Shown here: in pieces, positions 1 to 11,650 of the stretch
Layout: every line of letters begins with the position of its first letter
Numbering within the stretch: position 1 is the first letter of the stretch
Source: Petrolisthes cinctipes
Taxonomy: Eukaryota; Arthropoda; Malacostraca; Decapoda; Porcellanidae
Direction of reading: 5' to 3'
DNA length: 64,000 nt
Assembly: GCA_033782935.1 (NCBI GenBank)
Contig: JAWQEG010000490.1
Coordinates: 588,001-652,000 of the forward strand
Program-made: the position numbers and the translations under genes
The notes under the pieces: generated by a model
Databases searched by the model: none
What the model was told of the DNA's origin: nothing
Seen by the model: the letters and a program-made list of their open reading frames with translations, nothing else

Positions 1-1789
1 TGCACATATCGACTTTGGACACCTAAAATATCGATTTTGAGCATGTTTTGGGTCTGTATCTTGAAAACATTCTAACAAAGAGTAGGCATGTACAGATCGC
101 TTCGGTGACCCAAAAATATCGAATTTTCGGGTATTTTGAGCATGAATTTGAGATATAAACCCGTACAGAAGATGCATGCACATATCGATTTTTGGCACCT
201 AAAATATCGATTTTCAGAATGTTTTGGGCCTGTATATTGACAATACTCTAACACGGAGTAGGCATGTACAGTTCGCTTGTGGGACCCAAAAATATCGAAT
301 TTTCGGATGTTTTGAGCTTGAATTTGTGATATAAACGGGTACAGAAGATGCATGCACATATCGACTTTGGACACCTAAAATACCGATTTTTAGCATGTTT
401 TGAGCCTATATTTTGAAAATATTCTAGCACTGAGTAGGCATGTATAGATCGCGTCTGGGACCCATAAATATCGAATTTTCGGGGGTTTTGAGCCTGAATT
501 TGAGATATAAACGGGTACAGAAGATCCATGCCTATATCGACTTTGTGTACTCAAAATATCGATTTTGAGCATTTTTTGGATCTGTATCTTGAAAACATTC
601 TAGCAAGGAGAAGGTATGTACAGATCACTTCTGGGACCCAAAAATATCGAATTTTCGGGTGTTTTGAGCCTAAATTTCTGATATAAACGGGTACAGAAGA
701 TGCATACACATATTGACTTTAGGCACCTAAAATATCGATTTTCAGCATGTTTTGGGCCTGTAATTTGAAATTTCTTTAGCACTGAGTAGGCATGGAGAGA
801 TCGCTTCTGGGACCCAAAATATCGAATTTTCGGGTGTTTTATGCCTGAAATTGGGATATAAACGGGTATAGAGGATGCATACACATATTGACTTTGGGCA
901 CCTAAAATATCGATTTTCAGCATGTTTTGGGCCTGTATATTGACAATACTCTAACACGGAGTAGGCATGTACAGATCGCTTGTGGGACCCAAAATATCGA
1001 ATTTTCGGGTGTTTTGAGCCTTAATTTGAGATATAAACGGGTACAAAAGATGCAAGCACATATCGACTTTGGACACCTAAAATATCGATTTTGAACATGT
1101 TTTGGGTCTGTATCTTGAGAACATTCTAGCAAAGAGTAGGCATGTACAGATCGCTTCGGTGACCCAAAAATATCGAATTTTCGGGTGTTCTGATCATGAA
1201 AATGAGATATAAACCGGTACAGAATATGCATGCACATATCGATTTTTGGCACCTAAAATATCGATTTTCAACTTGTTTTTGTGCCTGTATTTTGAAAATA
1301 TTCTAACATTGAGTAAGCATGTACTGATTGCTTCTGGGACTAAAAAATATCTAATTTTCGTGAGTTTTGAGCCTGAATTTGAGATATAAACGGGTACTGA
1401 AGATGCATGCCCATATCGCCTTTGGGCACCCAAAATATCGATTTGGAGTATTTTTTGGGTCTGTATCTTAAAAATATTCAAGCAAGGAGTAGGTATGTAC
1501 AGATCGCCTCTGGGACCCAAAAATATCGAATTTTCGGGAGTTTTGAGCCTGAATTTCGGATATAAATGGGTACAGAAGATGCATACACATATTGACTTTG
1601 GGCACCTAAAATATCGATTTTCAGCATGTTTTGGGCGTGTAATTTGAAAATATTTTAGCACTGAGTAGGCATGTATAGATCGCGTCTGGGACCCATAAAT
1701 ATCGAATATTCGGGTGTTTTGAGCCTGAATTTGAGATATAAACGGGTACAGAAGATGCATGCACATATCGACTTTGGGCACCCAAAATA

Positions 1790-2843
1790 TCGATTTTTAG
1801 CATGTTTTCGGCCTATATTTTGAAAATATTCTAGCACTGAGTAGGCATGTACAGATTGCGTCTGGGACCCAAAAATATCGAATTTTCGGGTGTTTTGAGC
1901 CTGAATTTGAGATATAAACGGGTACTGAAGATGCATGCCCATATCGACTTTGGGTACTCAAAATATCGATTTTGAGCATTTTTTGGGACTGTATCTTGAA
2001 AACAATCTAGCAAGGAGAAGGTATGTACAGATCACTTCTGGGACCCAAAAATATCGAATTTTAGGGTGTTTTGAGCCTGAATTTCGGATATAAACGGGTA
2101 CAGAAGATGCATACACATATTGACTTTAGGCACCTAAAATATCGATTTTCAGCATGTTTTGGGCCTGTAATTTGAAAATATTCTAGCACTGAGTAGGCAT
2201 GGACAGATCGCTTCTGGGACCCAAAATATCGAATTTTCGGGTGTTTTGAGCCTGAATTTGAGATATAAACGGGTACAGAAGATGCATGCACATATCGACT
2301 TTGGGCACCCAAAATATCAATTTTTAGCATGTTTTCGGCCTATATTTTGAAAATATTCTAGCACTGAGTAGGCATGTACAGATTGCGTCTGGGACCAAAA
2401 AATATCGAATTTTCGGGTGTTTTGAGCCTGAATTTGAGGTATAAACGGGTACTGAAGATGCATGCCCATATCGACTTTGGGTACTCAAAATATCGATTTT
2501 GAGCATTTTTTGGGTCTGTATCTTGAAAACAATCTAGCAAGGAGAAGGTATGTACAGATCACTTCTGGGACCCAAAAATATCGAATTTTCGGGTGTTTTG
2601 AGCCTGAATTTCGGATATAAACGGGTACAGAAGATGCATACACATATTGACTTTAGGCACCTAAAATATCGATTTTCAGCATGTTTTGGGCCTGTAATTT
2701 GAAAATATTCTAGCACTGAGTAGGCATGGACAGATCGCTTCTGGGACCCAAAATATCGAATTTTCGGGTGTTTTAAGCCAGAATTTGGGATATAAACGGG
2801 TACAGAGGATGCATACACATATTGACTTTGGGCACCTAAAATA
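1790..2843. repeat. Tandem duplication of 3 monomers (527 bp)
   Basis: The block starting near 1790 recurs 527 bp further on. Both copies share unusual variants: GTTTTCGGCC, GATTGCGTCTGG, GGGTACTCAAAATATCG and ACAATCTAGCAAGGAGAAGG. This is the shortest higher-order unit seen in the left part of the array. Confidence 0.8.
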
Positions 2844-5139
2844 TCGATTTTCAGCATGTTTTGGGCCTGTATATTGACAATACTCTAACACGGAGTAGGC
2901 ATGTACAGATCGCTTCTGGGACCCAAAAATATCGAATTTTCGGGTGTTTTGAGCCTGAATTTGAGATATAAACGGGTACAAAAGATGCATGCACATATCG
3001 ACTTTGGACACCTAATATATCGATTTTGAGCATGTTTTGGGTCTGTATCTTGAAAACATTCTAGCAAAGAGTAGGCATGTACTGATCGCTTCGATGACCC
3101 AAAAATATCGAATTTTCGGGTATTCTCAGCATGAATTTGAGATATAAACCAGTACAGATGATGCATGCACATATCGATTTTTGGCACCTAAAATATCGAT
3201 TTTCAACTTGTTTTTGTGCCTGTATTATGAAAATATTCTAACATTGAGTAGGCATGTACAGATTGCTTCTGGGACCAAAAAAAATCGAATTTTCGTGTGT
3301 TTTGAGTCAGAATTAGAGATATAAACGGGTACTGAAGATGCTTGCCCATATCGCCTTTGAGCACCCAAAATATTGATTTTGAGCATTTTTTGGGTCTGTA
3401 TCTTGAAAACATTCAAGAAAGGAGCAGGTATGTACAGATCGCTTCTGGGACCCAAAAATATCGAATTTTAGGGTGTTTTGAGCCTGAATTTCGGATATAA
3501 ACGAGTACAGAAGATGCATACACATATTGACTTTGGGCACCTAAAATATCGATTTTCAGCATGTTTTGGGCCTGTATATTGAAAATACTCTAACACAAAG
3601 TAGGCATGTACAGAACGCTTCTGGGACCCCAAAAAATCGAATTCTCGGGTGTTTTGAGCCTAAATTTGAGATATAAACGGGTACAAAAGATGCATACACA
3701 TACCGACTTTTTGCACCTAAAATATCGATTTTCAACTTGTTTCTGTGCCTGTATTTTGAAAATATTCTAACACTGAGTATGCATGTACAGATAACTTCTG
3801 GGAACCAAAAATATCGAATTTTAGGGTGTTTTGAGCCAGAATTTGAGATATAAACGGGTACTGAAGATGCATACACATATTGACTTTGGGCACCTAAAAT
3901 ATTGATTTTCAGCATGTTTTGGGACTGAATTTTGAAAATACTTTAACACGAAGTAGGCATGTACAGATCGCTTCTGGGACCCAAAAATATCGACATTTCG
4001 GATGTTTTGAGCTTGAATTTGTGATATAAACGGGTACAGAAGATGCATGCACATATCGACTTTGGACACCTAAAATATCGATTTTCAGCATGTTTTGGTT
4101 CTGTACCTTGAAAACATTCTAGCACTGAGTAGGCATGTACAGATCGCTTTTGGGACTCAAAAATATCGAATTTTCGTGTTTTTTGAGCCTGAATTTGAGA
4201 TATAAACGGGTACTGAAGATGCATGCCATATCGACTTTGGGCACCCAAAATATCGATTTTGAGCATTTTTTGGTTCTGTATCTTGAAAACATTCTAGCAA
4301 GGAGTAGGTATGTACAGATCGCTTCTGGGACCCAAAAATATCGAATTTTTGGGTGTTTTGAGCCTGAATTTGGGATATAAACGGGTACAGAAGATGCATA
4401 CACATATTGACTTTGGGCACCTAAAATATCGATTTTCAGCATGTTTTGGGCCTATAATTTGAAAATATTCTAAGACTGAGTAGGCATGTACAGATCGCTT
4501 ATGGGACCAAAAAATATCGAATTTTCGAGTGTTTTGAGCTTGAATTTGAGATATAAACGGGTACTGAAGATGCATGCACATATCGACTTTGGACACCTAC
4601 AATATTGATTTTCAGCATGTTTTGGGCCTGTATTTTGAAAATATTCTGTCACTAAGTAGGCATGTACAGATCGCTTCTGGGCACCAATAAAATCGAATAT
4701 TCCGGTGCTTTGAGCCTGAATTTGAGATATAAACGGGTACAGAAGATGCATGCACATATCGACTTTGAGCACCTAAAATATCGATTATTAGCATGTTTTG
4801 GGCCTAAACTTTGAAAACATTCTAGCACTGAGTAGGCATGTACAGATCGCTTCTGTGACCCAAAAATATCAAATTTTTGGGTGTTTTGAGCCTGAATTTG
4901 GGATATAAACGAGTACAGAAGATGCATGCACATATCGACTTTGGACACCTAATATATCGATTTTGAGCATGTTTTGGGTCTGTATCTTGAAAATATTCTA
5001 ACATTGAGTAGGCATGTACAGATTGCTTCTAGGACCCAAAAATATCGAATTTTCGGGTTTTTTGAGCCTGATTTTGAGATATAAACGGGTACAGAAGATG
5101 CATGCACATATCGACTTTGGGCACCCAAAATATTAATTT

Positions 5140-5315
5140 TTAGCATGTTTTGGGCCTATATTTTGAAAATATTCTAGCACTGAGTAGGCATGTACAGATC
5201 GCTTCTGGGACCCAAAAATATCGAATTTTCGGGTGTTTTGAGCCTAAATTTGAGATATAAACGGGTACTGGAGATGCATACACAAATTGACTTTGGGCAC
5301 CTAAAATTTCGATTT
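5140..5315. repeat. Representative satellite monomer, a dimer of two 88-bp halves
   Basis: One 176-bp period given as a reference unit. In the consensus the unit splits into half A (starting GGGACCCAAAAATATCGAAT) and half B (starting GGGCACCTAAAATATCGATT), each exactly 88 bases. Aligned without gaps by eye they agree at 61 of 88 positions. The best-matching blocks are AATATCGA, TTTTGGGCCTG/TTTTGAGCCTG, ACTGA and GCATG. This shows that the present monomer arose by doubling of an ~88-bp ancestor, followed by divergence of the halves and amplification of the pair. Confidence 0.85.
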
Positions 5316-6735
5316 TCAGCATGTATTGGGCGTGTAATTTGAAAATATTTTAGCACTGAGTAGGCATGTACAGATCGCTTTTGGGACCAAAAAATATCGA
5401 ATTTTCGGGTGTTTTGAGCCTGAATTTCGGATATAAATGGGTACAGAAGATGCATACACAAATTGACTTTGGGCACCTAAAATTTCGATTTTCAGCATGT
5501 TTTGGGCGTGTAATTTGAAAATATTTTATCACTGAGTAGGCATGTACAGATCGCTTTGGGGACCAAAAAATATCGAATTTTCGGTTGTTTTGAGCCTGAA
5601 TTTGATATATAAACGGGTACTGAAGATGCATGCACATATCGACTTTGGACACCTACAATATTGATTTTCAGCATGTTTTGGGCATGTATTTTGAAAATAT
5701 TCTGTCACTAAGTAGGCATGTACAGATCGCTTCTGGGCCCCAATAAAATCGAATATTCGGGTGCTTTGAGCCTGAATTTGAGATATAAACGGGTACAGAA
5801 GATGCATGCACATATCGACTTTAAGCACCTAAAATATCGATTATTAGCATGTTTTGGGCCTATTCTTTGAAAATATTCTAGCACTGAGTAGGCATGTACA
5901 GATCGTTTCTGTGACCCAAAAATATCGAATTTTCGGGTGCTTTGAGCCTAAATTTGGGATATAAACGAGTACAGAAGATGCATGCACATATCGACTTTGG
6001 ACACCTAATATATCGATTTTGAGCATGTTTTGGGTCTGTATCTTGAAAATATTCTAACATTGAGTAGGCATGTACAGATTGATTCTGGGACCCAAAAATA
6101 TCGAATTTTAGGGTGTTTTGAACCTGATTTTGTGATATAAACGAGTACAAAAGATGCATGCACATATCGACTTTGGGCACCCAAAATATCGATTTTCAGC
6201 ATGTTTTGGGCCTGTAATTTGAAAATATTCTAGCACTTAGTAGGCATGTACAGATCACTTCTGGGACACAAAAAAATCGAATTTTCGGGTGTTTTGAGCC
6301 TAAATTTGAGATATAAACGGGCACTAAAGATGCATGCCCATATCGACTTTGGGCGCCCAAAATATCGATTTTGAGAATTTTTTGGGTCTGTATCTTGAAA
6401 ACATTCAAGCAAGGAGTAGGTATGTACAGATCGCTTCTGGAACTCAAAAATATCGAATTTTAGGGTGTTTTGAGCCCGAATTTCGGATATAAACGGGTAC
6501 AGAAGATGCATACACATATTGACTTTGGGTACCTAAAATATCGATTTTCAGCATGTTTTGGGCGTGTAATTTGAAAATATTCTAGCACTGAGTAGGCATG
6601 TACAGATCGCTTTTGGGACCCAAAAATATCGAATTTTCGGGTGTTTTGAGTCTGAATTTGAGATATAAACGGATACTGAAGATGCATGCACATATCGACT
6701 TTTTCCACCTAAAATATCGATTTTCAGCATATTTT

Positions 6736-9543
6736 GAGCGTGTATTTTAAAAATATTCTTAATCTGAGTTAGAATACCGATGCTTCTGGGGCCCAAAAAT
6801 ATCGAATTTTCGTGTGTTTTGAGCCTGAATTTGAGATATAAACAGGTACAGAAGATGCATGCACATATCGACTTTAAGCACCCAAAATATCAATTTTTAG
6901 CATGTTTTGGGCTATATTTTGAAAATATTCTAGCACTGAGTGGGCATGTACAGATCGCTTTTGGGACCCAAAAATATCAAATTTTCGTGTTTTTTGAGCC
7001 TGAATTTGAGATATAAACGGGTACTGAAGATGCATGCCATATCGACTTTGGGCACCCAAAATATCGATTTTAAGCATTTTTTGGGTCTGTATCTTGAAAA
7101 CATTCTAGCAAGAAGTAGGTATGTACAGATCGCTTCTGGGACCCAAAAATATCGAGTTTTTGGGTGTTTTGAGCCTGAATTTGGGATATAAACGGGTACA
7201 GAAGATGCATACACATATTGAATTTGGGCACCTAAAATATCGATTTTCAGCATGTTTTGGGCCTGTATTTTGAAAATATTCTAACACTGAGTAGGCATGT
7301 ACAAATCTCTTCTGGGACCAAAAATTATCGAATTTTCGAGATTTTTAAGCCTGAATTTGGGATGTAAACGGGTACAGAAAATGAGTGCACTTATCGACTT
7401 TGGGCACCCAAAATATCGATTTTCAGCTTGTTCTGGGCCTATATTTTGAAAATATTCTAGCACTGTGTAGGCATGTACAGATCGCTTCTGGGACCCAAAA
7501 ATATCAAATTTTCGGGTGTTTTGAGCCTGAATTTGAAATATAAACGAGTACAGAAGAGGCATACACATATTGACTTTGGGCACCTAAAATATCGATTTTC
7601 AGCAGGTTTTAGGCGTGTAATTTGAAAATATTCTAGCACTGAGTAGGCATGTACAGATCGCTTTTGGGACCAAAAAATATCGAATTTTCGGGTGTTTTGA
7701 GCCTGAATTTGAGATATAAACGGGTACTGAAGATGCATGCACATATCGACTTTGGACACCTACAATATTGATTTTCAGCATGTTTTGGGCCTGTATTTTT
7801 GAAAATATTCTGTCACTAAGTAGGCATGTACATATCGCTTCTGGGCCCCAATAAAATCGAATATTCGGGTGCTTTGAGCCTGAATTTGAGATATAAACGG
7901 GAACAGAAGATGGATGCACATATCGACTTTAAGCACCTAAAATATCGATTATTAGCATGTTTTGGGCCTATACTTTGAAAATATTCTAGCACTGAGTAGG
8001 CATGTACAGATCGCTTCTGTGACCCAAAAATATCGAATTTTCGGGTGTTTTTAAATTGAATTTGGGATATAAACGAGTACAGAAGATGCATGCACATATC
8101 GACTTTGGACACCTAATATATCGATTTTGAGCATGTTTTGAGCGTGTATTTTAAAAATATTCTTAATCTGAGTTAGAATACCGATGCTTCTGGGGCCCAA
8201 AAATATCGAATTTTCGTGTGTTTTGAGCCTGAATTTGAGATATAAACAGGTACAGAAGATGCATGCACATATCGACTTTAAGCACCCAAAATATCAATTT
8301 TTAGCATGTTTTGGGCTATATTTTGAAAATATTCTAGCACTGAGTGGGCATGTACAGATCGCTTTTGGGACCCAAAAATATCGAATTTTCGTGTTTTTTG
8401 AGCCTGAATTTGAGATATAAACGGGTACTGAAGATGCATGCCATATCGACTTTGGGCACCCAAAATATCGATTTTAAGCATTTTTTGGGTCTGTATCTTG
8501 AAAACATTCTAGCAAGAAGTAGGTATGTACAGATCGCTTCTGGGACCCAAAAATATCGAGTTTTTGGGTGTTTTGAGCCTGAATTTGGGATATAAACGGG
8601 TACAGAAGATGCATACACATATTGAATTTGGGCACCTAAAATATCGATTTTCAGCATGTTTTGGGCCTGTATTTTGAAAATATTCTAACACTGAGTAGGC
8701 ATGTACAAATCTCTTCTGGGACCAAAAATTATCGAATTTTCGAGATTTTTAAGCCTGAATTTGGGATGTAAACGGGTACAGAAAATGAGTGCACTTATCG
8801 ACTTTGGGCACCCAAAATATCGATTTTCAGCTTGTTCTGGGCCTATATTTTGAAAATATTCTAGCACTGTGTAGGCATGTACAGATCGCTTCTGGGACCC
8901 AAAAATATCAAATTTTCGGGCGTTTTGAGCCTGAATTTGAAATATAAACGAGTACAGAAGAGGCATACACATATTGACTTTGGGCACCTAAAATATCGAT
9001 TTTCAGCAGGTTTTAGGCGTGTAATTTGAAAATATTCTAGCACTGAGTAGGCATGTACAGATCGCTTTTGGGACCAAAAAATATCGAATTTTCGGGTGTT
9101 TTGAGCCTGAATTTGAGATATAAACGGGTACTGAAGATGCATGCACATATCGACTTTGGACACCTACAATATTGATTTTCAGCATGTTTTGGGCCTGTAT
9201 TTTTGAAAATATTCTGTCACTAAGTAGGCATGTACATATCGCTTCTGGGCCCCAATAAAATCGAATATTCGGGTGCTTTGAGCCTGAATTTGAGATATAA
9301 ACGGGAACAGAAGATGGATGCACATATCGACTTTAAGCACCTAAAATATCGATTATTAGCATGTTTTGGGCCTATACTTTGAAAATATTCTAGCACTGAG
9401 TAGGCATGTACAGATCGCTTCTGTGACCCAAAAATATCGAATTTTCGGGTGTTTTTAAATTGAATTTGGGATATAAACGAGTACAGAAGATGCATGCACA
9501 TATCGACTTTGGACACCTAATATATCGATTTTGAGCATGTTTT
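6736..9543. repeat. Tandem duplication of 8 monomers, 1404 bp x 2
   Basis: Positions ~6736-8139 and ~8140-9543 are almost identical. By eye I found only two substitutions (near 6989/8393 and near 7518/8922). The junction lies in the shared GCATGTTTTG, where sequence that continues GAGCGTG in one copy continues GGTCTG in the other. The period is 1404 instead of 1408 because one monomer carries a 4-bp deletion. The near identity means this is one of the most recent rearrangements in the array, or an assembly duplication. Confidence 0.88.
6759..6778. repeat. Diagnostic variant monomer marker (first of seven)
   Basis: In this variant the usual stretch CTAGCACTGAGTAGGCATGT is replaced by a shorter form beginning TTAATCTGAGTTAGAATACC, a net loss of 4 bp. 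It starts at 6759, 8163, 11600, 13883, 14760, 18275 and 21263 and nowhere else in the window. It therefore marks copies that descend from one founder and is confined to the 6.7-21.3 kb block. Confidence 0.85.
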
Positions 9544-9690
9544 GGGTCTGTATCTTGAAAATATTCTAACATTGAGTAGGCATGTACAGATTGCTTCTGG
9601 GACCCAAAAATATCGAATTTTCGGGTGTTTTGAGCCTGATTTTGAGATATAAACGAGTACAGAAGATGCATGCACATATCGACTTTGGGC

Positions 9691-9806
9691 ACCCAAAATA
9701 TCAATTTTTAGCATGTTTTGGGCCTATATTTTGAAAATATTCTAGCACTGAGTAGGCATGTACAGATGCCCATATCGACTATGGGCACCCAAAATATCGA
9801 TTTTGA
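9691..9806. repeat. Truncated monomer with ~80-bp deletion
   Basis: The spacing between equivalent points at 9701 and 9797 is 96 bp instead of 176. The sequence passes from the half-B block GCATGTACAGAT straight into the half-A block GCCCATATCGAC, with the join near 9766. The two blocks are the paralogous parts of the two 88-bp halves, so this looks like a short-homology deletion between halves. Confidence 0.8.
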
Positions 9807-10309
9807 GCATTTTTTGGGTCTGTATTTTGAAAACATTCCAGCAAGGAGGAGGTATGTACAGATCGCTTCTCGCACCCAAAAATATCGAATTTTAGGGTGT
9901 TTTGAGCCTGAATTTCGGATATAAACGGGTAAAGATGATGCATACACATATTGACTTTGGGCACCTAAAATATCGATTTTCAGCATGTTTTGTGCGTGTA
10001 ATTTGAAAATATTCTAGCACTGAGTAGGCATGTACAGATCGCTTCTGGGTCCCAAAAAAAATCGAATTTTCGGGTGTTTTGAGCCTAAATTTGAGATATA
10101 AACGGGTACTGAAGATGCATGCCCATATCGACTTTGGGCACCCAAAATATCGATTTTGAGCATTTTTTGGGTCTGTATCTTGAAAACATTCAAGCAAGGA
10201 GTAGGTATGTACAGTTCGCTTCTGGGACCCAAAAATATCGAATTTTCGGGTGTTTTGAGTCTGAATTTCGGATATATATGGGTACAGAAGATGCATACAC
10301 ATATTGACT

Positions 10310-11650
10310 TTGGGTACTTAAAATATCGATTTTCAGCATATTTTGAGCGTGTATTTTAAAAATATTCTGTCACTAAGTAGGCATGTACAGATCGCTTCTG
10401 GGACCAAAAAATATCGAATTTTCGGGTGTTTTGAGCCTGAATTTCGGATATAAATAGGTACAGAAGATGCATACACATATTGACTTTGGGCACCTAAAAT
10501 TTCGATTTTCAGCATGTTTTGGGCGTGTAATTCGAAAATATTCTAAGACTGAGTAGGCATGTACAGATCGCTTTTGGGACCAAAAAATATCGAATTTTCG
10601 GGTGTTTTGAGCCTGAAATTGAGATATAAACGGGTACTGAAGATGCATGCACATATCGACTTTGGACACCTACAATATTGATTTTCAGCATGTTTTGGGC
10701 CTGTATTTTGAAAATATTCTGTCACTAGGTAGGCATGTACAGATCGCTTCTGGGCCCCAATAAAATCGAATATTCGGGTGCTTTGAGCCTGAATTTGAGA
10801 TATAAACGGGTACAGAAGATGCATGCACATATCGACTTTAAGCACCTAAAATATCGATTATTAGCATGTTTTGGGCCTATACTTTGAAAATATTCTAGCA
10901 CTGAGTAGGCATGTACAGATCGTTTCTGTGACCCAAAAATATCGAATTTTCGGGTGCTTTGAGCCTGAAGTTGGGATATAAACGAGTACAGAAGATGCAT
11001 GCACATATCGACTTTGGACACCTAATATATCGATTTTGAGCATGTTTTGTGTCTGTATCTTGAAAATATTCTAACATTGAGTAGGCATGTACAGATTGAT
11101 TCTGGGACCCAAAAATATCGAATTTTCGGGTGTTTTGAACCTGATTTTGTGATATAAACGGGTACAGAAGATGCATGCCCATATCGACTTTGGGCACCCA
11201 AAATATCGATTTTGAGCATTTTTTGGGTCTGTATCTTGAAAACATTCCAGCAAGGAGGAGGTATGTACAGATCGCTTCTAGGACCCAAAAATATCGAATT
11301 TTAGGGTGTTTTGAGCCTGAATTTCGGATATAAACGGGTACAGATGATGCATACACATATTGACTTTGGGTACCTAATATATCGATTTTCAGCATGTTTT
11401 AGGCGTGTAATTTGAAAATATTCTTGCACTGAGTAGGCATGTACAGATCGCTTTTGGGACCCAAAAATATCGAATTTTCGGGTGTTTTGAGCCTGAATTT
11501 GAGATATAAACGGGTACTGAAGATGCATGCACATATCGACTTTTTCCACCTAAAATATCGATTTTCAGCATATTTTGAGCTTGTATTTTAAAAATATTCT
11601 TAATCTGAGTTAGAATACCGATGCTTCTGGGACCCAAAAATATCGAATTT
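10310..11650. repeat. Segmental copy A of a ~1.34-kb block (partner 16985-18325)
   Basis: This stretch is repeated at an offset of 6675 bp. Both copies share the same series of variants (CAGCATATTTTGAGCGTG, GTCACTAAGTAGG, GGCCCCAATAAAATCG, GCAAGGAGGAGG, the TTAATCTGAG marker) in the same order and spacing. Similarity ends near 11650, where copy A reads TCGTGTGTGTTGAG and copy B reads TCGGGTGTTTTGAG. Confidence 0.8.

Noticed and set aside
5140..5315. Canonical CENP-B box
   Set aside because: The best match lacks two of the nine essential bases; reported only as a degenerate resemblance.
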